DNA of 64,000 bases from Owenia fusiformis. Taxonomy: Eukaryota; Annelida; Polychaeta; Sabellida; Oweniidae. A program made the translations under genes and the position numbers. The notes under the pieces were generated by a model. It saw only the letters and a list, made by a program, of their open reading frames with translations. It searched no databases and had not been told where the DNA came from. This document shows positions 1 to 9,972 of the stretch, one piece after another (the stretch's first letter is position 1; every line of letters starts with the position of its first letter). The stretch spans positions 23,171,754 to 23,235,753 of the forward strand of contig CAIIXF020000011.1 in NCBI GenBank assembly GCA_903813345.2, written 5' to 3'.

Positions 1-2122
1 GAGCATTGTTAAAAGCATGAAAGAGGGCAGGAAGATTTTGTCCATATATTAGGATTATGATAGAACACTGGGCGAATTAGTTCTTCTCGATATTTTTGGA
101 TGATATTGGTAACAAAAGGACGAGACAAGAGAAAGGATCATGCCACACATGTAATCAGGAAGTTTCAAAGTTTTCGTTCAGCGCAACGCATAAAACGGGC
201 TAAGAGCTCTTAGCTAAAACCGATGGATTTACACTCGCTTGTAAAACGTTTTAACGCTAAGACGTCTTGGCTATGACTAGGGTCCTAAAACGTTTTAGCT
301 TAGAGCGCTCTTAGCCGAGAGCTCCTGAGAAAATCTGGATAATGATTTTTTCTCCGATATCTGTATGTAGGTTAAAGATATAATATTAGTCTGTACTTTT
401 CATATTTTCGTGACTTCAAATACAAATAGAACATAAAAAATGAAATACAAATTATAGTATGCCATTAAAGTCCAACGAGTGCAAAGGGTGCACGTCAAAT
501 ATTCAACAGTAAACAATGATAATAACACATAAATATACTTGTCTGAGAAATGGGAAATGGAACAAGAATACATCCTTAGTCCAAGTAGGTATTTCACTTC
601 TTTTCAGCGAGGCCCAATCTTGAAGAATATAAGAACATGTCTAAGTACAAGGCTTAAGAGGCCAATAAAAAATAAATTCACGCTAAAGGAGATCCAGTAA
701 CAAAATAATTCGAAGATGTTAACAACTGAATTAGAATTGTATGTATAGGTTCCTACTTCATAAAGTACCCTCATATTCCTCATATTTCTGTATTAAACAC
801 TCTGTATTTTAACCTTTGTTTGCAAATCATAATTTATGAGGTACACCCATTGTCTTCAATAATATCCACTAACAAGTGTTTACTTGCACCGTATTCCGAT
901 GAATCAACTTTGTTAGACCTCTTGAGAGAAGCACCAGTTTGGGCAAGAAAGGGATAGTCAGGACTGTTTACATTTAAAAATCGCATATAAAGTACTTGAT
1001 GCGCTCCTAGATTATGTAAACTCGCATTGGAATGCTGAATACTCAAATGGGAACTTGGGAAAATATTACAATCAAACTCATGGAAATTTGAATAAACAGC
1101 ACAGGGAAAAAGTTGGGTTTGTACTTGCAGTTCAAATAAAACTTTATTAAATGTTTACATATTTGGAAATATAACCTGGATTTGGAATGATTTACTATTT
1201 ACATTTTGGTCTTAACAACGCCGAGGTCCCGTACAATATAAATCAATCATATTATTGTAATTGCACGGGATTCAATCCAGAGTTAATAACTTATAAAGAG
1301 TTTCAATTTAGTTTGTTTGATAAAAGGTCTGGAGACCCAATAGAACGTTTATAGAAGATCAAGACTTTCAATTGATAAAAAGTACAACTGATTTGCAGCA
1401 TCGAGTATCTTAACCTTATAACTAAATAAAACAAAAGTATCACCCATAACAAAATTGACACTAGTTCCATGATCAAGTAACACGACGGAGGTCTTTGGCA
1501 TGATATAAAACATTAAGAAACCATTGAGGACAATTTGACCAAATCTCCTGAAAAAGTTCACAAGGACAGTTTTACAAAAAGCTGGAACTGTGTTTTGCTT
1601 GTCTTTCTGAAATTATCAAGGATATTTGAGCGTTGGTAAAACTGCTGGATACTTTTTTTCGGAACACAAGTCCGTCTGTTTAAAAATAGGCGTGGATTTT
1701 GGGGAAATAAATCAAAATACCATTTGATATTTAGAGAATTTGTACCGAATTGTTGGATCGTTGAATTAACACGATTGCAAATTAAAGCAATTAAAAGTAT
1801 TGTTAAGATAGCTTGAGAATTACAAAGATTGTTTCGGCAATTGCTGGAGAATTACAAAGATTATTCAAGACAATACACACGAATCACCTAGATGAAAGAA
1901 TTCTAGAGAATTACAAAGATAGTTCCGGACATTGCTTGAGAATTACAAAGATCACCCCAGGCCCAATACTACAGTAATTAAGAATTACATAGATACTAGT
2001 AGCTGAAGACATTGCTTGAGAATTACAAAGTTTATTCCAGACAAAGCTTAAAACAATTACAACGGTTACTTTGGAATTCAAAAACTGCTTCAAAAACGAA
2101 CAATAGGTCAGGTTTTGTCAAC
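1..2122. other. 5' flank of the GST gene, no gene seen
   Basis: No open frame here looks conserved. At 196-335 there is a GC-richer patch with several self-complementary words (CTAAGAGCTCTTAG, AAAACGTTTT twice, AGAGCGCTCT). At about 1810-2045 a degenerate repeat of GAGAATTACAAAGAT recurs about six times, immediately upstream of the GST start codon and probably within its promoter or 5' UTR. Confidence 0.6.
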
Positions 2123-5100
2123 ATGTCTGATCATGAGTCAGATGATGAACCCATGGAGCCACCGGTGTGGTTCAAGTCTGCAGCCATGAATAGGAGAAAA
2201 TCAAGTTTTATGGATAGGTAAATTCACAAAGATCTATAGCATTTTCAAAACGATTCCCTTTTATCGCACTTTGAGAAAGTTTTATGTTGTCGTCGTCGTT
2301 ACCTTGTGCTGCTGGGCTGGCGGGTGTATGGTCCGGTGGACGGCATATAAATCTTGTCATCAAAATTCCAAGAAAATCGCAAATCCGCTAATTTTTTACA
2401 TATACCACAAGGGCAGACTGGTGCCAAGATATTATTATTCCGTGAAGGTCTTGCTTTCCAAAATTTGCAAGAGATGCGCAGCATTAAGTGTTAACTCAAG
2501 GAAACAATGCCTGAAAGGAATGGTCATTTCACATTTGCACCGAGTCTTGGGCTTAAATTATTTTGACACATTGCAAAATATTCGGTGATTTGTGATATAA
2601 TGCACTGCAGTTATATGAAATACTGTGTTCGGATTGGCTGGAATCGGACACACCAGTTGCCTAGCTATGTGTGAATTCAATTCATTTACCTCATGCAAAA
2701 TCAAAAGAATGGTATAGCCTGTTACAATCTCCAGTCAGCCAAGTATTTACCTTTAAAGTGGTTCTGAAAATTGTGGCAAAACAGTGATTTACGATACAAG
2801 ATAAAATTATTTCTATTCAATTACAATACTCCCTCTTTCACCACTTAAAGCGGAACCGTTTAATATAATTATTAACGTGTATTAATAACGTGTATTAATA
2901 AAATCCTGAAAATTCTATCTATTGATGATGAACCCATGGAGCCACCGGTGTGGTTCAAGTCTGCAGCCATGAATAGGAGAAAATCAAGTTTTATGGATAG
3001 GTAAATTCACAAAGATCTATAGCATTTTCAAAACGATTCCCTTTTATCGCACTTTGAGAAAGTTTTATGTTGTCGTCGTCGTTACCTTGTGCTGCTGGGC
3101 TGGCGGGTGTATGGTCCGGTGGACGGCATATAAATCTTGTCATCAAAATTCCAAGAAAATCGCAAATCCGCTAATTTTTTACATATACCACAAGGGCAGA
3201 CTGGTGCCAAGATATTATTATTCCGTGAAGGTCTTGCTTTCCAAAATTTGCAAGAGATGCGCAGCATTAAGTGTTAACTCAAGGAAACAATGCCTGAAAG
3301 GAATGGTCATTTCACATTTGCACCGAGTCTTGGGCTTAAATTATTTTGACACATTGCAAAATATTCGGTGATTTGTGATATAATGCACTGCAGTTATATG
3401 AAATACTGTGTTCGGATTGGCTGGAATCGGACACACCAGTTGCCTAGCTATGTGTGAATTCAATTCATTTACCTCATGCAAAATCAAAAGAATGGTGTAG
3501 CCTGTTACAATCTCCAGTCAGCCAAGTATTTACCTTTAAAGTGGTTCTGAAAATTGTGGCAAAACAGTGATTTATGATACAAGATAAAATTATTTCTATT
3601 CAATTACAATACTCCCTCTTTCACCACTTAAAGCGGAACCGTTTAATATAATTATTAACGTGTATTAATAACGTGTATTAATAAAATCCTGAAAATTCTA
3701 TTGTTTTAGGGTAACGTTGGAGGCTGCGATACAAAGACGTCGCTCCAGTGCCCTCATTCCTCCAAGGCGGGAAGACTTAGAGATTAAGGCGAACTGTCCT
3801 GTCTTGTACCTCAGCAAACGCAATCCACAATGTAGGATAGTATGGCTGTATCTTTTACAGGTAAGTAACGTTTATGTCAAAACATGGAATTCAATATTTT
3901 TCTATTTTTGAAAATGGAAGAATAAAATGGTTCATGATTGGGAACATTGGAAGAAGTAGAGGTTATACATTTAATGTTGGGAGTTTTGTTTCCCTCTTTT
4001 TATTTTCTGAAAAAAAAGAAATCTAAATAAGTATGCTAAAGTAACTAAAGGAGGAGGTAGATTGCATCAATATGTTGTGTTTTGACACACAGATAATCCC
4101 TTTAAAGGAATAAGTGATTCCTTTAGTTTAAGTCGAAAACAATATTTCCCATTTTATTTTTCCATAGGGAAAACTCATGCAATCCATTGCTTTCAGTTAA
4201 TTTTGGTCACCCATAATGGATATCTTTAAAACCTCCGAAGGAATCACTTATTCCTTTAATGGGGTTAACTTTGTGTCAAAACACAACATATTGATGCAAG
4301 AAAAATTGGTTGGGTGGAAGGGGTGGAATTTCAGGGGTGGAAGGGTTTGAAAATCAGGAAAACATTTCAGAAGAAACATGTGGGTGGATTGTTTGCATCT
4401 TCCCTGTCTCAAAGTCGAAATTATTTTATCATCTCTAGGAGTGCTTTTCCTGGAGGTAATGCATTGGTCTAACATATGCACCTGTTTAAATCCTCAGAAA
4501 ATAGCCAAAATTCAACATATGACTGTCCAAAATCTGTTGCGATACTTTCCCTCCTCCTTTATTAAAAGTGGGATATCATATCCCGTTTTCTTTTTGTGCT
4601 TGATAACGTTAAAATCGAAGGATTATCCTAACATGAAGTCTGAACTGATGGACTATTTTTGATAAGTGAAATACCTCATCCTCATCCCATTTAGTTGCTT
4701 TTGTTAATAAACAAATTAGGGAAATAATTAAAGTGCATAAACTTATCTTGAATCTCGGCTAGTTCAGAGAAAAATAGTTTGAAACACGATCATTTACTAC
4801 TTCTGTTCAGAATTCAGATACCAGAAGTGTCATAAACATCAATAGTTCAAACTATTCGACCATAATTTCTTTGTTTGTTAATATTAATGATGAGATAATC
4901 TCCATGGCAATGGTAATTTACGCCAATTGATCTGTGGACTGGACACTTCAAACAGCGACAGTTCAATCCTGTAGCAGAGATTAGATTTACCCGAACACAA
5001 TGAATTAAATGATGACTTGCCAACTACATTATAATCGAATAACGTTAATTTATTGACATTAGTTTTCAAAGGAAATAACAGAGAAATAAGGACATGACAA

Positions 5101-8100
5101 TTTCAAATTAATTATGTATTTTAAACCTACATATTTATTGTATCATATACCTGAGATATTTAAACGATAACACATTTTTCAATTTAAAGAAAACTTCAGT
5201 AACTTAAGAGCGAGGTCTGATTTCTCGTTATACATTTATAAGGTCCTGAACATCTCTTGAATGAAAAAATTGGTTATTTTTGTTTTCCTTCTCAAAATGT
5301 CACAAATGAAAATGGGTATTCATACATGTCACAACATTTTTCCTAGATTTTGATGGGGTTTGTTGGTTTTTGTTCATTAAAGGTATCCTTAATCATTGTG
5401 AGCACGAAATCAAGAGGCTTCAAGGACGACACTATATATTCCGTATTCCTATATATTTCCCATACATGCATTGTAGAATAATATAACACACGAGATAGTT
5501 GATGTTGATGACGGAGCAGCTGAAACAACAGCATCTCTGCATTCCTGCAATCCCCATGGCTCAACCCCAACATTGTCTGACAGCGATGTAGTAGTCTTTG
5601 AAAAGTAGGTCAACTTTCATTAATAACACCTCACAAAACAACGGCATCTCTGCATTCCTGCAATCCCCATGGCTCAACCCCAACATTGTCTGACGGCGAT
5701 GTTGTAGTCTTTGAAAGTAGGTCAACTTTCATTAATAACACCTCACAAAACAACGGCATCTCTGCATTCCTGCAATCCCCATGGCTCAACCCCAACATTG
5801 TCTGACAGCGATGTAGTAGTCTTTGAAAAGTAGGTCAACTTTCATTAATAACACCTCACAAAACAACGGCATCTCTGCATTCCTGCAATCCCCATGGCTC
5901 AACCCCAACATTGTCTGACAGCGATGTATTAGTCTTTGAAAAGTAGGTCAACTTTCATTAATAACACCTCACAAAACAACGGCATCTCTGCATTCCTGCA
6001 ATCCCCATGGCTCAACCCCAACATTGTCTGACGGCGATGTTGTAGTCTTTGAAAAGTAGGTCAACTTTCATTAATAACACCTCACAAAACAATGGCATCT
6101 CTGCATTCCTGCAATCCCCATGGCTCAACCCCAACATTGTCTGACGGCGATGTTGTAGTCTTTGAAAAGTAGGTCAAATTTCATTAATAACATCTCACAA
6201 AACAATGGCATCTCTGCATTCCTGCAATCCCCATGGCTCAACCCCAACATTGTCTGACGGCGATGTTGTAGTCTTTGAAAAAAAGGTCAACTTTCATTAA
6301 TAACACCTCACAAAGCAACGGCATCTCTGCATTCCTGCAATCCCCATGGCTCAACCCCAACATTGTCTGACAACGATGTTGTAGTCTTTGAAGAGTAGGT
6401 CAAATTTCATTAAAGTCCCCGTCTAAAGTTTGAAAATATTTTTTTATCATTCATTTACTATTTGTCAGGACTTAAAAAGTGATTTTAGAGATTTTTGAAC
6501 AAAAAAAATTTTTTGAAAAAAAAGTTGTGAGCATTTCATTTCTCAAATATTCAAATTTCCCGCCATTTTTCCAAAAAAGTTGAAATTTCTTAATCATCAA
6601 ATATTTCTTAATGCATTTCAAAAAAGATTATCTTTTTAACACAAATGCAAAGGTTGAACAAAGGACACACTATTTCAATAATAAAATGCCATATTTAATG
6701 GGCCACTTCAATGTTTTAGCATATAAAAAATATTTTGAAACATTAGTGATGTCACTAAGGTACCAAAAACTTTTTGAAAAAAATTGAACTTTTTTTTTCT
6801 ATGTCAATCTTTTCTAAATATGTTAGACTTTCATAAAAACCAATGTTGATTGTCTAACCAGGTTAAAAGGAAGAATAAATTATGTTTTAGATATCATTGT
6901 ACCATTGGTTTCTATGAGAACTAAAATTTTGAAATGCATTTTTCTCAGAACCATTTTCATGCACTGATAAGTTCATTTCTCGCTTATTTATGAACCGATT
7001 TTCTTAATTTTTTCGGCAAAAAACACGGGAGGATAAATGCTATGCATTGGTATGAATTTTGGCTAATTAGAAGATATGAGTGACCTTTTAAAGTTGGTTT
7101 TAAATAAATTCACAAATTTTGGAACAAAAAGTCTATCAAAAACCACTTTTTGAAATTTAAAAAAAAAGTTTCACATATCACACTTTGATAACATTGGGTA
7201 AGACTACAATATAAGCCAAAGTGGTTTAAACTTTATATGGGGCCTTTAATAACACCTCACAAAACAACAGCATCTCTGCATTCCTGCAATCCCCATGGCT
7301 CAACCCCAACAATGTCTGACGGCGATGTTGTAGTCTTTGAAAAGTAGGTCAACTTTCATTAATAACACCTCACAAAACAACGGCATCTTTGCATTCCTGC
7401 AATCCCCATGGCTCAACCCCAACATTGTCTGACGGCGATGTTGTAGTCTTTGAAAAGTAGGTCAACTTTCATTAATAACACCTCACAAAACAACAGCATC
7501 TCTGCATTCCTGCAATCCCCATGGATCAACCCCAACATTGTCTGATGGCGATGTTGTAGTCTTTGAAAAGTAGGTCAACTTCATTAATAACACCTCACAA
7601 AACAACGGCATCTCTGCATTCCTGCAATCCCCATGGCTCAACCCCAACATTGTCTGACGGCTATGTTGTAGTCTTTGAAAAGTAGGTCAACTTTCATTAA
7701 TAACACCTCACAAAACAACGGCATCTCTGCATTCCTGCAATCCCTGCAACAAGGTATATTTTTAAAATGACTTTGAACTGATTTACCAGTATGTGAACTT
7801 AATAACTCACAACTGCCACAAACCATTGAACCAAACAAAATGAGAAATTATTGTAATGAATTTGAACAAACTACACGAAGAGAAATCTCCATGTATTTGT
7901 TCTCTGAAAATAATCTTGTTTGTTTATTTGTGCAGCCCTGCAGTGTTGTACTATCTATCAGAGAGGTACACCAATGGTCATGGTATGGGAGCCAATAACA
8001 AGGTGAAATATAAGGCGGAGTCGATAATGAACTGGGCTGCTGCATCACTTTACAGGTAATAACAATTAATATTCACAGTAAAACTTAAAAGTCTTAGTTA

Positions 8101-9018
8101 ACACCTCTTTCTTGGGAACACCTGTCTCAAGTGGACATATTTCCTCCGTATATACTGTACTGACTTCTGTATTAGCCTTCTGTAGACTAGTGAACACCTA
8201 CACACGCCGAACGTTTTTTCTTGGCAAAGAAATTTCAATTTACACAGGTTTTACTGTATTGAGACTTATTGATCAACCCTCGTATTATACAATTGTAAAA
8301 AACATCCATGAAGTGAAAAATTACATTTCGATTCTTAACATGTCTCATGAAATCTTAAATCGTTGGTTTATCTTATAATGAGGACATAAATTAATTAATA
8401 CCAAAATTTTCAGGAGTGTGATCACCAATTACGTTAACCCTAAAGTAGCTCGCCAGGAATTTGAAGATTTGTTGACCAATAAGGAGCTTTCTCACCTGGC
8501 TAAGACGGAAGTACGTGAGCATCTCAATGCCATGGAGACGCAGTATCTACAGAACCATAAATACATCACAGGAAATGAGCGTAGGTGTTCAAAATTAACT
8601 TGAAAAAACGATCAGCTGCTATTGTCTCTCCTCGAACTAGTTGATGATAAACTGAGTGGGCAGAATAACTCTTTTATTTTTGGATATTATTTCCTGTCTA
8701 TTTAACTCAAAATTTCGTTTAAAATTGGTTACATGGAAATACATGTTTTTCTAACATTTGTTTATAATCATTATTGCACGTAAGACTGCATAAAATAATT
8801 CTATATTTTCTTGTATTGCAGCATTGTTTGTAGACCACTACGTTGCAATGATTGTAACAATGTTGGACTTGGTCAGCTATGACTTTAAACAATTCCCTAA
8901 AGTTAAGGCCTGGTTACAAAATGTGAAACTTCTTGATAAGCAACATTGGGAGCTAGTTAATGAAACACATAACTTACAAGTAATACAACGGGGAAGTAGA
9001 CGAGCTAGTTACCTCTAA
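2123..9018 (+). CDS. Glutathione S-transferase homologue (theta-like), 6 exons
   Basis: Exons inferred from GT-AG sites and frame: 2123-2217, 3710-3860, 5477-5604, 7936-8055, 8414-8580, 8822-9018 (stop TAA); they sum to 858 nt, 285 aa. Residues about 62-137 look like the GST thioredoxin-like domain: VLYLSKRNPQCR at 63-74, NPHGSTPTL with the cis-Pro at about 113, then DVVVFENPAVLYYLSERY. Residues about 150-265 look like the all-helical C-terminal domain (DFKQFPKVKAWLQNVK). The family conjugates glutathione to electrophiles in the cytosol. Oddities: the theta catalytic Ser aligns with Asn69, the usual G-site Glu-Ser is Glu-Asn, and an N-terminal tail of about 60 residues carries RRKSS and RRRSS, which match basic-directed kinase sites. 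It may be a divergent or non-catalytic GST. Start chosen as the first ATG (2123, A at -3); the same frame upstream has only TTG. Exon 3 is joined by frame logic, so transcript support is lacking. Confidence 0.82.
2141..3701 (+). repeat. Recent 778-bp direct tandem duplication over GST exon 1
   Basis: Units 2141-2918 and 2924-3701 are separated by the 5 nt CTATT. I see only two substitutions between them by eye (A/G near 2715 and C/T near 2792), about 99.7% identity. The unit carries 77 nt of coding exon 1 and most of intron 1. The second exon-1 copy keeps its 5' splice site (ATGGATAG|GTAAAT) but has no AG acceptor in front of it, so it should stay intronic. Confidence 0.95.
4063..4298. mobile_element. 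Palindromic MITE in GST intron 2
   Basis: A 236-bp element with inverted arms of about 65 bp. It opens with TGCATCAATATGTTGTGTTT and closes with the reverse complement. The arms continue through a shared AAAGGAATAAGTGATTCCTT block, itself a partial palindrome. No coding potential and no convincing TSD were seen. Confidence 0.75.
5532..7770 (+). repeat. 113-bp tandem array derived from GST exon 3
   Basis: Thirteen copies start at about 5532, 5645, 5757, 5870, 5983, 6096, 6209, 6322, then 7271, 7384, 7497, 7609 and 7722 (the last partial). The period is 113 bp (112 where one base is lost). Copy 1 is the 3' part of functional exon 3 (5532-5604) plus the first 40 nt of intron 3. Each unit therefore contains 73 nt of coding sequence, the GTAGGT 5' splice site in most copies, and a short intron tail. 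The period is not a multiple of three, and the coding frame meets TAG just after the donor. Copies differ by only a few bases. The array is split by an insertion at 6414-7245. Confidence 0.95.
6414..7245. mobile_element. TTAA-flanked non-autonomous element (piggyBac-like MITE)
   Basis: An 832-bp AT-rich insertion that interrupts the repeat unit exactly, with the target TTAA present on both sides (6410-6413 and 7246-7249). The ends are imperfect inverted repeats: AGTCCCCGTCTAAAGTTTG on the left and AGGCCCCATATAAAGTTTA reading in from the right. TTAA duplication is the hallmark of piggyBac-type transposition. No transposase reading frame is present. Confidence 0.7.
8075..8257. mobile_element. 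Mariner-like MITE in GST intron 4
   Basis: Ends ACAGTAAAAC and GTTTTACTGT are inverted repeats with TA at the right border. The interior GAACACCTGT and GTGAACACCT motifs recall the copies at 31229-31410 and 60246-60432. It lies wholly within the intron between exons 4 and 5. Confidence 0.55.
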
Positions 9019-9972
9019 GGATTGTATATTTTGAGTATATATGTATCTCAAAAGCAATCAAACAAGTATAACAAACAACCCTCATAAGTAATCTGAAGGA
9101 GGAACATGGGGAATTTTGAAGGATATACTGAAAGTACCTTGAGGAAATGAATAACCAGTTTAGGCAAGCTAATATGAAAAAGCAAGCCTTGGCTTAAGAG
9201 TAAGCTGTGTTAAAGAGTTTGGCAGGAGGGAACCAAGTTATCTTTATGAGGGCAAGATACCTGAAGGAGACGAGCTGGTTGTATTATACAATATTGTATA
9301 TTGTTGTATTGTAAAAAGAGACATTGTAAATTGAGAGCTGACAGCTGTGAACACCAGATGTATATTATGTAGATATTATCGATTTATAGGCGAAAACGAT
9401 ATAAATATAACCGAGAAGTATTGAAAAGAAAGAACCCTTCCTAATCTTCGCTTGATTGAGGAGGACTAATAATAAATTTGTAATGATATTACTGTTCCAT
9501 GCCAGTCAAAAGAAGAACGTGAATTTAGAATGCTGGGAGCTAATCCTCCTACCGATTTATGGATTTAATAAACATTAATTTAATTTGTACTCCATATGAA
9601 CATTATCATACTGTATATTTTATTTCATCAAAATACATTCCATATATTTTCACTTATTTTTTATTCATTTTGTGTGTGGAACTGCCACTGTATTGATTTT
9701 AGCACTTCATGTCCCAGTCAAAGACACAGTTGGAATATTGATGAATATGTCATTTCCCCTATTTATGTAGCTCCGATGAACATTTTATGTCGACTTTGCA
9801 TATTTTGAACATTAATTCATCAAAATATTAAAACAATTTTCTGTAATTTCAAATATCACTCGTCCAAAAAGTCATCACACAGCAAATAATTCACATTCTC
9901 ATATCACTTGGCTTATTAGTCTCACATCACTTGGCTAATAATTCTCAAGTTACTTGGCTAATAATTCTCACG
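9019..9972. other. Intergenic, convergent 3' ends of GST and PDSS2
   Basis: Holds the GST 3' UTR, with an AATAAA at 9567-9572 on the + strand, and the PDSS2 3' flank. A 23-bp repeat (core CACTTGGCTAATAATTCT) occurs at about 9905, 9928 and 9951, and a weaker version runs into the last PDSS2 codons at about 9974. No gene is visible. Confidence 0.6.

Noticed and set aside
2271-3371. Two identical 105-codon open frames resembling a secreted peptide with a hydrophobic N terminus
   Set aside because: Both begin at TTG, not ATG, lie inside GST intron 1, and are identical only because the region is duplicated. No family is recognisable.
5532-7770. CRISPR-like regularly spaced repeat
   Set aside because: Units are direct 113-bp tandem copies with no variable spacers, in an animal gene intron.
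5343-7838. Minus-strand frames across the 113-bp array
   Set aside because: They are the reverse of the GST exon-3-derived repeat; the + strand frame matches the GST family.
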